Positions 35,055-44,048 of a stretch of DNA of 64,000 nucleotides are shown here, piece after piece. Made by a program: the position numbers and the translations under genes. Position 1 is the stretch's first letter, and each line of letters starts with the position of its first letter. The notes under the pieces were generated by a model, which saw only the letters and a program-made list of their open reading frames with translations, was not told the origin of the DNA and did not search any database. This DNA is from Hymenobacter rigui (GTDB lineage Bacteria > Bacteroidota > Bacteroidia > Cytophagales > Hymenobacteraceae), in contig NZ_RWIT01000002.1 of NCBI RefSeq assembly GCF_003944715.1, positions 248,001 to 312,000 of the forward strand, in the 5' to 3' direction.

Positions 35055-35581
35055 TGGAATTCAAGCGTAGCATCTCATTTACTCCCCCTCTCGTCAAAGC
35101 AACCGCCGTTGGTAGAAAAACCGTTACCCGACGGCGCTTTTCCGATGAGTTGATCTTCAACCTTCATCCTGACCGATACAAATTCCTGGGCGTGGATGAG
35201 GATGGCCGGGCTCTATTCGAAGATCTGCAGCCCGAAATTACCCCTTGGGTTACACCTGTTGCATGCCCTTTCGGCAAAGCAGGTGACTTATTGGTAGTGC
35301 AGGAAGATCCGAACATCATCCTGCGTATCGAACGTGTCCGGGCCGAACAGGTGCAAAGCATCACCGAAGAAGGTGCCAAAGCGGAAGGCCTGCAGATGTT
35401 CGATAAGTTCGGCGCTACCGAATGGGGTGGTGTAGAGCCCCACCCGGACGTTCCGAACCACTTCCGCTGGTACAGTAGCCCTATCACGGCGTTCCGCTCC
35501 CTGCTCACCTCCATCTATTCCAACGCCTGGAAGCGCAACGAGTGGATGTGGGTTATTGAATTTAAGCGCATCGAGCCATGA
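35054..35581 (+). CDS. ASCH-like phage protein
   Basis: 175 aa from ATG 35054. It begins with a strand and K/R-rich loop (ISFTPPLVKATAVGRKTVTR). A hallmark segment is IERVRAEQVQSITEEGAKAE. It ends FRSLLTSIYSNAWKRNEWMW then VIEFKRI. This ending (W-x-x-N-x-W-x-W-V-I-E-F) marks the phage ASCH-like family, which may bind RNA or modified nucleotides. Function is not proven. Confidence 0.8.
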   Translation: MEFKRSISFTPPLVKATAVGRKTVTRRRFSDELIFNLHPDRYKFLGVDEDGRALFEDLQPEITPWVTPVACPFGKAGDLLVVQEDPNIILRIERVRAEQVQSITEEGAKAEGLQMFDKFGATEWGGVEPHPDVPNHFRWYSSPITAFRSLLTSIYSNAWKRNEWMWVIEFKRIEP

Positions 35582-36006
35582 AGAAGCTACGCCACATAGC
35601 CTGCTCCATCGACCCCGAAACCGGCGACGTCGAATACTTCAAAGCTGGCCACACGTCACGCTACAACACTTCCGGCAACTTCAACACGCCCAGCAAGCCC
35701 ACAAAAGAATATAAGGCTCGCAAACGTCGGGAGAAAAAACAGAAGTACGCTGGTTGCCACCCGCGCCCCCTGTTCCACACTGCCACGGAGGATATCGGCG
35801 GGGCCCAGCGCTTCCGGCTCAAGCAGCGGGTGCTACGGGAGGCCGGTTACCAGTGCGCCCAATGCGGCAGCCGGTTCAACCTCACGCTGGACCACATTAT
35901 CCCGCGCAGCAAAGGCGGCGGCTGGCACCGTTCCAACCTGCAATGCCTGTGTAAACCCTGCAATGAGACGAAGGCGGATTTGATGCCCTACGACCTTGCC
36001 GCCTGA
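35578..36006 (+). CDS. HNH endonuclease
   Basis: 142 aa. The C-terminal half is a zinc HNH domain: C93-x2-C96 (YQCAQCGS), D105-H106 (LTLDHIIPRSKGGG), N120, C125-x2-C128 (KPCNETKADL). The N-terminal half is basic. HNH proteins encoded next to terminase genes often act in DNA packaging. It ends 84 bp before the small terminase. Confidence 0.9.
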   Translation: MKKLRHIACSIDPETGDVEYFKAGHTSRYNTSGNFNTPSKPTKEYKARKRREKKQKYAGCHPRPLFHTATEDIGGAQRFRLKQRVLREAGYQCAQCGSRFNLTLDHIIPRSKGGGWHRSNLQCLCKPCNETKADLMPYDLAA

Positions 36007-36022
36007 TTTGAATGGTTTATTT

Positions 36023-36057
36023 GGAGTAATTGCATGTACTTTACATACAATTACTCC
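36023..36057. promoter_or_regulatory. TGTATGTA-type palindrome, site A
   Basis: GGAGTAATTG and CAATTACTCC frame a TGCATGTAC...TTACATACA core. The palindrome sits 33 bp before the small terminase start and relates to sites at 44967, 56539 and 58811. It probably binds a dimeric late-gene regulator. Confidence 0.7.
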
Positions 36058-36089
36058 ATTACTTTTCCTTACCGTTTTCGTTTTTCGCT

Positions 36090-36872
36090 ATGGCCACGGG
36101 ACAGCCAGATGCACCTACTCCATCCAAAAAGAAGCTCACGGCCCTACAGCAACGGTTTTGTGAGGCGTACGCACGTCTATGGAAGGGGGCTCCTGCTGCG
36201 CGTGTAGCGGGTTACGCCACGGGAAGCGCCAAACAGACCGCACTCGACCTGCTCAAGGACGAGCGCATCCTGGCAGCCATTAAGGAAGAAGCGGTTAGGC
36301 TCGGTATGAGCATAGACGAGGCCACCGTTCGCATGTCGGAGTGGGGCCGCGTCACCGCCGATGATGTGCTGACTAAAGTGGAGTATGAGGAAACCACTAA
36401 GATACACCAGCCGCTGGAAGAGGCTATTCAGGCTATTAAAGATGATATCGACTATGAATATGAGTTCATGGTTCGATCCTGGGAGGTGCTGGGCACTAGT
36501 GAAGAGGATCAGGGTAAAGAGCTGCTACAACACCAAGCATGGGTTAAGCATCGAAAGCTGGATATCCTGCGCCACAAGATGCAGTTGGAGCGCAACCCCA
36601 ATGCTTTCCGCATCATTGATGGCCCCAAAGTGAAGAAATACCGGATGCAGGTAGACCTTGTGAAGGTGCACGACCTGCAGGCCGGCCACATGATTAAAAA
36701 GGTCAAGGAAACCAAGTATGGCCTTGAAGTGGAGCTACACGACGCGAGGGACGCCACCGACAAAATACTGAAGCTCAATGGAGCTTACGCCCCCGTCAAG
36801 GTAGACCACACTACCAACGGCAACGATATGCCCGGTTCCAACATCATGATGCCCGACAACGGGCGCGACTAA
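36090..36872 (+). CDS. terS: Terminase small subunit
   Basis: 260 aa from ATG 36090. An N-terminal DNA-binding helix-turn-helix typical of Terminase_2 is present (LTALQQRFCEAYARLWKGAP, AARVAGYATGSAKQTALDLL). A long acidic/helical region and a C-terminal part that may contact the large subunit follow. It recognises the packaging site on phage DNA. First gene of the late operon, just after palindrome A. Confidence 0.82.
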   Translation: MATGQPDAPTPSKKKLTALQQRFCEAYARLWKGAPAARVAGYATGSAKQTALDLLKDERILAAIKEEAVRLGMSIDEATVRMSEWGRVTADDVLTKVEYEETTKIHQPLEEAIQAIKDDIDYEYEFMVRSWEVLGTSEEDQGKELLQHQAWVKHRKLDILRHKMQLERNPNAFRIIDGPKVKKYRMQVDLVKVHDLQAGHMIKKVKETKYGLEVELHDARDATDKILKLNGAYAPVKVDHTTNGNDMPGSNIMMPDNGRD

Positions 36873-36883
36873 TTCCCTTTCTT

Positions 36884-37120
36884 ATGGTAACCCTACCCAC
36901 CCGAGTTGAAGCACATACACAAGCTGCCGCTGTTCACCAGCCTTGCATGGATGTGCCCTTAGAGCTGGCCACGCCGGTATTGCAGGCGATAGAGGCCGGC
37001 CGAATGTTCGTTGTGCTCGAAAACGCACGGCATTTCAATGTCCGCTTTGAGGCTTGCTTTAAAGCGCGGGGCTACGATACGGAATGGGTAGCGGACGGGT
37101 TGAAAGTGAGTTGGACATGA
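36884..37120 (+). CDS. Small hypothetical phage protein, 78 aa
   Basis: Starts MVTLPTRVEAHTQAAAVHQP and later has LQAIEAGRMFVVLENARHFN. It may form a small alpha-beta domain. It overlaps the next gene by ATGA. No family recognised; its place is within the packaging operon between the terminase genes. Confidence 0.55.
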   Translation: MVTLPTRVEAHTQAAAVHQPCMDVPLELATPVLQAIEAGRMFVVLENARHFNVRFEACFKARGYDTEWVADGLKVSWT

Positions 37121-37539
37121 GCGCACAACCCTACGAAATCGAGCTGGTGGCCAGCGAAACCGATACAGACTACCACGAATCGCTGCTGGCCACCATCACC
37201 GGCCTGCCCAAAGCCGAGATACGGGAGAAGCTTCCCCAGGACCTGAGCGGCGGCGGTGGCTGGCGTGGCAGCAGCTTCCCACGGGTGGCCCGGCTGCTGG
37301 GCTTCAACGTGAACCCGCGCTTTATCAAGTTCGACCCAGCTACCCCGTGGCCCTGCATCCTGCGCGTGCAGGTGCCAGAGCACTGGGGCTGGAAGGGGAA
37401 GTGGTGGGCCGTCGTCTACAACCAGGGCACGGTGTATCTGCCCGATCAGGGCGTACGTGGCTCGCTCAATCAGTTCTTATCCCTCTACCCCGGCTGCCGT
37501 GTCACCAGCATGCTGCAAATCTGGATTTCCGACCTATGA
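37117..37539 (+). CDS. Hypothetical phage protein, 140 aa
   Basis: ATG 37117 starts MSAQPYEIELVASETDTDYH. The domain reads WPCILRVQVPEHWGWKGKWW and AVVYNQGTVYLPDQGVRGSL, a beta-rich fold with the general look of a papain-like or C39-like fold. I cannot identify a complete catalytic triad. Coupled on both sides by ATGA overlaps. Confidence 0.55.
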   Translation: MSAQPYEIELVASETDTDYHESLLATITGLPKAEIREKLPQDLSGGGGWRGSSFPRVARLLGFNVNPRFIKFDPATPWPCILRVQVPEHWGWKGKWWAVVYNQGTVYLPDQGVRGSLNQFLSLYPGCRVTSMLQIWISDL

Positions 37540-37787
37540 CCAAAGAAGCTACCATCGAATTTTTACAAGAGGCAGGTTTTCAGCTACCTGAGTCACATAT
37601 CGTTGTTGATGAATTAGACCGTCTCCTGCCAAACGCCGAACAATCTTTCGCAGATAGACTGGCAGTGAGCCTGCAAACGCTTAGGTCTTGTACCTCGGCA
37701 GTACAGCGAGTTGCTTACTTCTATTCGATCGGCGTGAAAAGTGGCACTGTCATTCGAGGACTATCCTTACTGATTTGGGCCAAATGA
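37536..37787 (+). CDS. Small hypothetical phage protein, 83 aa
   Basis: ATG 37536 gives MTKEATIEFLQEAGFQLPES, then a helical middle (DRLAVSLQTLRSCTSAVQRV) and a hydrophobic C-terminus (RGLSLLIWAK). It overlaps the large terminase start by 4 bp. No family recognised. Confidence 0.5.
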   Translation: MTKEATIEFLQEAGFQLPESHIVVDELDRLLPNAEQSFADRLAVSLQTLRSCTSAVQRVAYFYSIGVKSGTVIRGLSLLIWAK

Positions 37788-39304
37788 CCGCCGTATCTCC
37801 CGAAGCAAGAATCATCACCCCGCAGCCCGGCTTCCAGATGGCCGCCCTGAGCACCGCGGCCGACATTGCCATCATCGGCGGTGGTGCTGGCGGCGGGAAA
37901 ACGTATGCCCTGCTGATTGAGGCCTCTCGCCACCGGTTCAACAAGGACTTCGGGGCCGTCATCTTCCGCCGCACCTACGCCATGGTCACCAATGAGGGCG
38001 GCCTCTGGGATACCAGCAAGGACCTGTACCCGATGGTGGGTGCCAAGCAGGGCGACCTGGAATGGAAGTTTCCCAGCGGGGCCCGCGTGTCGTTTGCCCA
38101 CATGCAGCATGAGAAAAACATGTTCGACTGGCAGGGCACCCAGATACCGTTGATTGTCTTCGACGAGCTCACCCACTTCACCAGTAAGCAGTTCTGGTAC
38201 ATGCTCACCCGGAACCGCTCTATGTGCGGGGTGCGGCCATACGTGCGCTGCAGTTGCAACCCCGACCCCGACAGCTGGGTAGCGGAGTTGATTTCGTGGT
38301 GGATTGGTGAGGATGGTTTCCCTATTCCGGAGCGGGCCGGCGTGCTGCGCTACTTCACCCGCGACGGTGAGGTGATGGTATGGGGTGATACCCCTGAAGA
38401 GGTCATAGCCAAAGCGCCGCACCTGTTCCAGGCAGAGCTGGCCGCTACCCGCCCGAAGTCGCTCACCTTCATTCCGGGCAGCATCTACGAGAATAAGAAG
38501 CTGCTCGCGGTAAACCCAGAGTACTTGGCCGGCCTGATGGCGCAGGACGCCGAAACCAAAGCCCAGCTGCTGGAAGGTAACTGGAAGGTGAAGGTGGACG
38601 GCCTGGCCCTCTTTGATCCGACCCGCATCAACGACCTCTGGACCAACTACCCCGTGGTAGAAGCCCAGCCCCGGCGCTGCATTACCTGCGACGCTGCCGG
38701 CTTCGGTCAGGATAAGTGCGTCATTAAAGTCTGGGTAGGTTGGACGGTGGTCGCCATTACTGTCATCAGCAAATCCGGCTCCCGCGACATCGTAGATGCC
38801 ATTGAGCCGCTACGCCGCCGCTACAACGTGGCGCAGTCCGATACGCTCATCGACCAGGATGGTGTCGGCGGTGGCGCGGTGGCGCTGGGTGGCTACCAGG
38901 GCTTCAGCGGCGGCAGCCCGGCCCTGCCAGATCCGGAAACCGATACGAAGGAAGCGTACAAGAACCTCAAAACGCAGTGCTACTACCGTATGGCCGGCCG
39001 CGTCAACCGGGGCGAGGTCCGGATTGAAGTCACCACCGACAGTTGCCTGATTGATGATGTGCGCACCACCAAGATGAAGGTGGGCGGCGTCGTGGTTGAT
39101 ATTCGGGAGGTTATCAACCAGCATCTTAAAGCCATCAAACGGGGCAAGGATACAGCTGAGGGCAAGAAAACCATCAACTCCAAGGAAGAACAGAAGATCC
39201 TGCTTGGTGGGGCCTCCCCCGACTTTGCCGACACATTCAGCTTTCGCGAGTGGTTCGAGCTGCGGCCGACGTATCGAAAGGGCTTTATGAAAAGAATTAA
39301 CTAG
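37784..39304 (+). CDS. terL: Terminase large subunit
   Basis: 506 aa from ATG 37784. Walker A is IIGGGAGGGKTYALLIE (residues 31-47) and Walker B is IPLIVFDELTHF (D127/E128). The C-terminal nuclease region contains ITCDAAGFGQDKCVIKVWVG and LIDQDGVGGGA, which supply the metal-binding Asp residues. It packages DNA into the capsid and cuts concatemers. Its 3' end is recognisable again at 41332 and 44049, a sign of cargo inserted behind it. Confidence 0.93.
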   Translation: MTAVSPEARIITPQPGFQMAALSTAADIAIIGGGAGGGKTYALLIEASRHRFNKDFGAVIFRRTYAMVTNEGGLWDTSKDLYPMVGAKQGDLEWKFPSGARVSFAHMQHEKNMFDWQGTQIPLIVFDELTHFTSKQFWYMLTRNRSMCGVRPYVRCSCNPDPDSWVAELISWWIGEDGFPIPERAGVLRYFTRDGEVMVWGDTPEEVIAKAPHLFQAELAATRPKSLTFIPGSIYENKKLLAVNPEYLAGLMAQDAETKAQLLEGNWKVKVDGLALFDPTRINDLWTNYPVVEAQPRRCITCDAAGFGQDKCVIKVWVGWTVVAITVISKSGSRDIVDAIEPLRRRYNVAQSDTLIDQDGVGGGAVALGGYQGFSGGSPALPDPETDTKEAYKNLKTQCYYRMAGRVNRGEVRIEVTTDSCLIDDVRTTKMKVGGVVVDIREVINQHLKAIKRGKDTAEGKKTINSKEEQKILLGGASPDFADTFSFREWFELRPTYRKGFMKRIN

Positions 39305-39428
39305 TTTTTTTAGCAAAAAGTATATAAGCCACTGCTTTAAAGCCACTTAAATCTAATTTTATTAGCCATAAGAACCCAACATAATTAGTAAAGGTTGAAT
39401 AAGTATCATCAACTTAATCAATCTGATC

Positions 39429-41273
39429 ATGGCCCAAACCCGCGCCCTTATTTACTCATTAGATGAGTACTCAGGAGAAAATGTGCAATTTGAAAAAACG
39501 GCAGAATGGTGGGACGGCTCACCGATGACGGATGCCAAGGCAGACGGAATTATTTTCCGTAAAATTGATGGACTGTACTATAAGCGCCTTTACAATGGTC
39601 CCATCAATGCGCTTTGGTTCGGTCTGAAAGCAGATTATGACTCTGCCACAATGGGCACTGACAATACTGCTGCACTTCAGGCTCTCATCGACAGCATCCC
39701 ATTCGGTCAAGCGGTAGATATCTTTGTACCTAAAGGCGACTATTACTTCATTTCCGAAGTCGTGGTTCGCAACAAGAGCTTCCGTCTCTTCGGCGAAGGA
39801 GGGTCTTCTTTTACTGCAGCAGAGGGCAGTACTCGTTTTGTGTTTGAAGGCAACAGCCGCGGTATTCATTACACTCGCGTCCCGGTGCAAGGGGAGTATA
39901 CTACCCAAGGTCCTTTCTTCGAGAAACTGTTTATCCAGTCTCGTCAGAAGATAGCCAACACGAACTATGATGGCATGTACGTGGAGGGTCGTTGCACTAT
40001 TAAGGACTGTACGTTCCGTGGGTGGTCGGGCAATGGTCTATCAATCTATGCTGCCGTACAGGAAGGTACCGACGCATCTCTTTCAGTCGTTGACCACTGC
40101 CGCTTTGCTGAGAATACCAGCAACGGTATGAAGCTACGAGGCCCCGATGCCAACCAATGCGCCATTACGTATTGCGACAGTGTTGACAATGGTGGTGCCG
40201 GCTTCTTTGACCAGTCCTTTTTGGGTAACCAGTTTGTTGCTTGCCACGGAAACAATAATGGAGATGGCCATTACGTAGTGATTGATCCGAATGCTCGTAC
40301 TTCGTTTATCGGTTGCTACGGTGAAGGCGGTAGCCTGCAAAGCTATATTGCTCCTGAAGCTGTTGGCGCCATGGTTGTTGGTGGACTGCATGCAAATGGC
40401 TGGCGTGGCAATGCTCCTGGCAATGAATATCGCCTCTCTGGTGGCTTGATATTACAAGGCGTATTCGCGAACAACTTTGTGTTTACTCGCGGTTACCCTA
40501 ATACGCATGTTTTAGGCATCTCCAGTGACGGATTTAGCTTTCAAGCTACTAACAATACCATTCAGATGCGGGAAACAGGTGGGCAATACCCATGCGTTTC
40601 ACTGACTACGGATTACGGGGCAGCTAACCCGCTCGCATCTTTTGTAGGAGCTAATTATCCGTACGCGAAGTTGTTCGAATACCAAGGTCAGATCAAACGG
40701 CGTAGTCTCCCCATCAACAGCTTTGCTGCGGATAGAGCGTTATGGGTCGGCAATAGCGTGATTACAGCTGTTGAAAGTCTAACTACCACGCCTGATATGC
40801 TCTACAGAGCTGGTGATGAACTGTTCAACACGGCTTACCAACCGCATTTGCCCGCCGGTTGGAAATGCACTCGTGGTGGCCGAAAAGGAGCGGATAATTT
40901 CACCGTTAACATCAACACATGGGGTGGAAATGACAGCTTTGCTCTACCATCCAATGTGACCGTGCAACCAGGCGACAGTATTGTACTTACGTCTGCTCAG
41001 GGCTTCACAGTAGGCAACGATGCCACTACTCTGCATGAGTACTATGCATATGTAGTAGCAGTAGAAAATGGCATGGTGAAGCTCAACGTGTATGTTAATT
41101 CCTCCTACGTCCCTATTGCTTTCTCCTCCGTAGCCCCCCTCTTCCGAGCAACAGGTGACGGCGTAGGTACTACGGCTCAACGGCCAGACATGACTGGTAC
41201 AGAAGCTGGCTTCAAGTATTTTGCTACTGACACTAGTACATGGGCAACCTGGACGGGTACCAACTGGGTGTAA
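39429..41273 (+). CDS. Beta-helix tail-spike-like protein
   Basis: 614 aa without a signal peptide. Residues 55-100 have the pectate-lyase-3-like opening (WFGLKADYDSATMGTDNTAA, VDIFVPKGDYYFISE). Repeated short strands and turns follow over residues 110-400 (CTIKDCTFRGWSGNGLSIYA, NTSNGMKLRGPDANQCAITY), as in right-handed beta helices. The C-terminus ends TSTWATWTGTNWV. Likely a receptor-binding or depolymerase spike. Its place between terminase and portal, its lower GC and its own terminator mark it as acquired cargo. Confidence 0.8.
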   Translation: MAQTRALIYSLDEYSGENVQFEKTAEWWDGSPMTDAKADGIIFRKIDGLYYKRLYNGPINALWFGLKADYDSATMGTDNTAALQALIDSIPFGQAVDIFVPKGDYYFISEVVVRNKSFRLFGEGGSSFTAAEGSTRFVFEGNSRGIHYTRVPVQGEYTTQGPFFEKLFIQSRQKIANTNYDGMYVEGRCTIKDCTFRGWSGNGLSIYAAVQEGTDASLSVVDHCRFAENTSNGMKLRGPDANQCAITYCDSVDNGGAGFFDQSFLGNQFVACHGNNNGDGHYVVIDPNARTSFIGCYGEGGSLQSYIAPEAVGAMVVGGLHANGWRGNAPGNEYRLSGGLILQGVFANNFVFTRGYPNTHVLGISSDGFSFQATNNTIQMRETGGQYPCVSLTTDYGAANPLASFVGANYPYAKLFEYQGQIKRRSLPINSFAADRALWVGNSVITAVESLTTTPDMLYRAGDELFNTAYQPHLPAGWKCTRGGRKGADNFTVNINTWGGNDSFALPSNVTVQPGDSIVLTSAQGFTVGNDATTLHEYYAYVVAVENGMVKLNVYVNSSYVPIAFSSVAPLFRATGDGVGTTAQRPDMTGTEAGFKYFATDTSTWATWTGTNWV

Positions 41274-41294
41274 GCGTCCTTTAGTATGTATTCT

Positions 41295-41327
41295 AAAAGG
41301 CCTCAGTAAAATACTGAGGCCTTTTTC
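41295..41327 (+). terminator. Terminator after the spike gene
   Basis: AAAAGGCCTCAGT pairs with ACTGAGGCCTTTT around AAAAT, followed by T. It insulates the spike gene from the late operon. Confidence 0.88.
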
Positions 41328-41331
41328 GTCC

Positions 41332-41390
41332 ACGAGTGGTTCGAACTGCGACCAGTGTTCCGCAAAGGCTTAACGAAGCGCAAGAATTAG
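41332..41390 (+). pseudogene. Extra copy of the terL 3' end (copy 2)
   Basis: Reads EWFELRPVFRKGLTKRKN-stop, which aligns with the last 18 codons of terL at 39247-39304 (EWFELRPTYRKGFMKRIN). The DNA differs at about a third of positions, so it comes from a related but different phage. It abuts the terminator of the spike gene. Confidence 0.85.
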
Positions 41391-41429
41391 ATAAGTCAAA
41401 ATTAATATTTTAATTATTATAAATATAGG

Positions 41430-41437
41430 TATATTTA
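41430..41437 (+). promoter_or_regulatory. Candidate promoter of the caspase gene
   Basis: TATATTTA resembles the Bacteroidota -7 box TAnnTTTG with one mismatch and lies in an AT-rich 60-bp stretch after the terL copy. It would let the cargo be transcribed from the silent prophage. Confidence 0.35.
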
Positions 41438-41538
41438 ACTATGTGCTTACCTGCTGACTACTACCCACCTATTGCCGCCTGTTGAGAAAGCTCAGGCATA
41501 GCAAAATAGTACTATGTTCAACTCTAATGTACCTAGTC

Positions 41539-42975
41539 ATGCGGATCATCCTGATGATGGCCTGTGTGTTTGCTGCGATAGCAAGCCATGGGCAAAGCAT
41601 AACACGAACCCCACTCTACCAAGAGGGCTTTGACAGCGGTAGCCGTGAATGGTCTCACGTCACGATTGACGACCTAGGCTATGAAGCTTACATTAATCAG
41701 GGCAAGTATGTATGTCGTTTGCCAGAGAATAACTCAATGGGCTGGGCGTGGACTTTTGTCTCCCTCCCAGATAGAATACGACAGACAGTGGACTCTAATA
41801 GTAAAATAGATTTAGAGTTCGACTGGACTGTTACTTCTAATCGGGATGATTCACGAATCGGACTAATGTTCGACACCTACAATATACGTGATGGGTGCCC
41901 TGGAGGAGATTTTAGGGCTATCCTATTTGAAGGTGATGGAGCCACTTTGGAGACATCATTTTCACAAACCATGAATTGTAACAGAGACTTGAAATGGATA
42001 ATAGACGGAACCGATACTGAAGACAGACCGACTAACCACGTAAAAATATCCAAGGATAACTATACATGGACGGTTTATGTAAATGGTAAGAATGTGCTGG
42101 ATTTCAACTATTCAGGCAGTATGCGACTCGCTCAGCTTAATTATGGGCGTGGCACATATCTGGTTGATAATATTAGCATATACCGTAAAAATCTTTCCGT
42201 GGCACCTGTCGCATCAGCGAATCAACAAGGTGCCACTACATCAAGCTCCAATCCTCGCATTTGGATACTGCTTGCAGGGATAGACAATTATTTATACCAA
42301 ACACCTCTTAACTACACCGTTAACGATGTGAGAGCTATGTACAATTTTTGGACTAGTGCAAGCGGTGGCAGAATTCCAAGAAATCAGATTGTATTATTAG
42401 AGAATCAGGAAGCAACCGTAGACAATATTTTACGAAATGCCAACAGACTTTTTTCCCAAGCCTCGCAAAATGATATCATTATCACATTCTTATCGGGGCA
42501 CGGTGGTTATGGATCATTCGCCTCCCATGATGGAACATTAGATTATCAAAATCTGAATGTCATCATCAACCGGTCTAATGCGAGAAAAAAGCTCTGCATT
42601 ATTGATGCATGCCATTCAGGCTCCTTTTCCAGAAAAGAAGTATTGACAAGTCGGGGTGAAACACTTGATCCCGACCAATCCGTCAATCTTTTCTATGCAG
42701 CACTAAGTAGGTCAGGTGATGGTATAGCATATCTACTTGCCTGCCGAGCAAATCAATTGTCTGTAGAATCACCTGAATTACAACATGGTTTATTCACCTA
42801 TTATTTCCTGGAGGGACTTAATGGGGCGGCTGATACCGATAGAGACAACTTAATCACCATTCAAGAGATCTATAGCTATTTGGCGAGGCGCGTACCTGCT
42901 TACGAAGCCACACAAAATCCCGAGTTACAAGGCACGTATGACCCAACAATGCCATTGGCTGTGATACACAAATGA
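41539..42975 (+). CDS. Secreted caspase-family (C14) peptidase
   Basis: Start placed at ATG 41539 (in-frame ATG 41527 and TTG 41482 upstream), giving 478 aa with a signal peptide (IILMMACVFAAIASHGQS). Residues 25-215 form a beta-sandwich lectin-like or LamG-like domain (YQEGFDSGSREWSHVTIDDL, YTWTVYVNGKNVLDF). Residues 230-478 are a caspase domain: RIWILLAGIDNYLYQTPLNY, catalytic H321 (TFLSGHGGYGS) and C358 (CIIDACHSGSFSRKE). The context, low GC and its own promoter region suggest a lysogenic-conversion or host-interaction role. The target is unknown. Confidence 0.88.
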   Translation: MRIILMMACVFAAIASHGQSITRTPLYQEGFDSGSREWSHVTIDDLGYEAYINQGKYVCRLPENNSMGWAWTFVSLPDRIRQTVDSNSKIDLEFDWTVTSNRDDSRIGLMFDTYNIRDGCPGGDFRAILFEGDGATLETSFSQTMNCNRDLKWIIDGTDTEDRPTNHVKISKDNYTWTVYVNGKNVLDFNYSGSMRLAQLNYGRGTYLVDNISIYRKNLSVAPVASANQQGATTSSSNPRIWILLAGIDNYLYQTPLNYTVNDVRAMYNFWTSASGGRIPRNQIVLLENQEATVDNILRNANRLFSQASQNDIIITFLSGHGGYGSFASHDGTLDYQNLNVIINRSNARKKLCIIDACHSGSFSRKEVLTSRGETLDPDQSVNLFYAALSRSGDGIAYLLACRANQLSVESPELQHGLFTYYFLEGLNGAADTDRDNLITIQEIYSYLARRVPAYEATQNPELQGTYDPTMPLAVIHK

Positions 42976-42985
42976 TTTCCTCATC

Positions 42986-43489
42986 ATGAAAAAGTTTCGC
43001 CTACTCGTGTTACTTTTCACCTTGGTGAGCTTGCCAGGGTTTGGTCAGTGGCAGCAAGACCTTCAGCAGGCGGCTCCTGCTGTTCGTGTATTTGCTAACG
43101 CCAGTTTGAATGATATTGCTATGGCAACATTCGATCAAGGAGGGCCGGTAATCTACTATAATCCCATGTTGTGCCAACAAGCTGGAGATCTAGCCACGGC
43201 ATTCATGATGACGCATGAAGTAGGGCATCATAACCTGAACCAAGCTGTCCAGATGTCTGGCAACCCATTGGCCCAGCTATGGCTAAACATGAATCAGGAA
43301 AATGCTGCTGATGCCTTCGCCGTTGAGTTTTGGGTTGCCCGTGGCAACAAGCTTATTATTCAAAGTGGTGCTATGTTCATGTGGAATGTGAACAACATGG
43401 GCGACAGTACTCATCCTCCTTCACGCATGAGAGCCAATAACATTGCTGCAAACTATCAGCGACTTACTGGAATGTCTCTATTCCCTTAG
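42986..43489 (+). CDS. Secreted M48-like zinc metallopeptidase (mini)
   Basis: 167 aa with a signal peptide (LLVLLFTLVSLPGFGQW). HExxH is TAFMMTHEVGHHNLNQ (H77, E78, H81). The third ligand is probably E105 in NMNQENAADAFAVEFW, and DSTHPPSRMRANNI matches the M48 STHPP motif. It starts 10 bp after the caspase stop, so it belongs to one operon, and ends at a strong terminator. Two secreted proteases expressed together suggest a processing cascade or combined action on envelope proteins. Confidence 0.82.
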   Translation: MKKFRLLVLLFTLVSLPGFGQWQQDLQQAAPAVRVFANASLNDIAMATFDQGGPVIYYNPMLCQQAGDLATAFMMTHEVGHHNLNQAVQMSGNPLAQLWLNMNQENAADAFAVEFWVARGNKLIIQSGAMFMWNVNNMGDSTHPPSRMRANNIAANYQRLTGMSLFP

Positions 43490-43494
43490 TTATT

Positions 43495-43540
43495 CTGACA
43501 GAAGAAGCCCAGTCAAGTTTGGCTGGGCTTCTTCTGTCAG
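43495..43540. terminator. Terminator after the protease operon
   Basis: CTGACAGAAGAAGCCCAG and its exact complement CTGGGCTTCTTCTGTCAG form an 18-bp stem with a 10-base loop. It is T-rich on both sides and probably bidirectional. Confidence 0.85.
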
Positions 43541-43677
43541 AGTATTTGAGTAGTCAATGGCAGATATACTGAGGAATATTCGCGCTTGGCAATGTCAAAA
43601 CTGTCCGTAGTATGGCCTTGATGGCACTTAGTCCCTATCCTAGCTTTGCTCTATAACCTATCCATCCTTTCTAACTT

Positions 43678-43986
43678 ATGAAAACCAAACTGCTTTTTCT
43701 CTCCCTGGCTGTGTGCAGCCTGTTCACGACACTCCCTGCCTCTTCTGCCACTCCCGCAGCTGCGAGCAGCATCGTATTGTTTGGTGACTACCAAGATGGG
43801 TATGATAGCGGCCAGACTGTTCGGGCCTCATTGTTGTTTGATGCTGGTGGAAATCCTCACAATCAAGCCTTCTTGGCAGCTGTGCAGGATGAAGTCGATG
43901 CTGCCTACATCTACCGCCAAGGAGCTACTACCCAAGGCGACTACAACTACTGGGACGGTTATATCGCTGGTATCAGCAAGCGTTAA
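43678..43986 (+). CDS. Small secreted GY-rich protein 1
   Basis: 102 aa with a signal peptide (LLFLSLAVCSLFTTLPASSA). The mature part contains FGDYQDGYDSGQTVRAS and ends DYNYWDGYIAGISKR. The spaced Gly-Tyr/Asp-Gly motifs at both ends recur in the gene at 44557. No known family. It stands alone between two terminators, so it has its own promoter. Confidence 0.65.
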   Translation: MKTKLLFLSLAVCSLFTTLPASSATPAAASSIVLFGDYQDGYDSGQTVRASLLFDAGGNPHNQAFLAAVQDEVDAAYIYRQGATTQGDYNYWDGYIAGISKR

Positions 43987-44009
43987 TACCAATTTTCTTT
44001 CAAAATAAA

Positions 44010-44041
44010 TAAAGAAGGCCACCTCAGGTGGCCTTCTTTAT
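44010..44041. terminator. Terminator after GY-rich protein 1
   Basis: TAAAGAAGGCCACC pairs with GGTGGCCTTCTTTA around a TCA loop, with A/T-rich flanks on both sides. Confidence 0.85.
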
Positions 44042-44048
44042 TGTAGAT

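Noticed and set aside
39429-41273. T9SS or signal-peptide export of the first beta-helix protein
   Set aside because: No signal peptide and no sorting domain are visible, so it was kept as a virion spike rather than an exported host factor.
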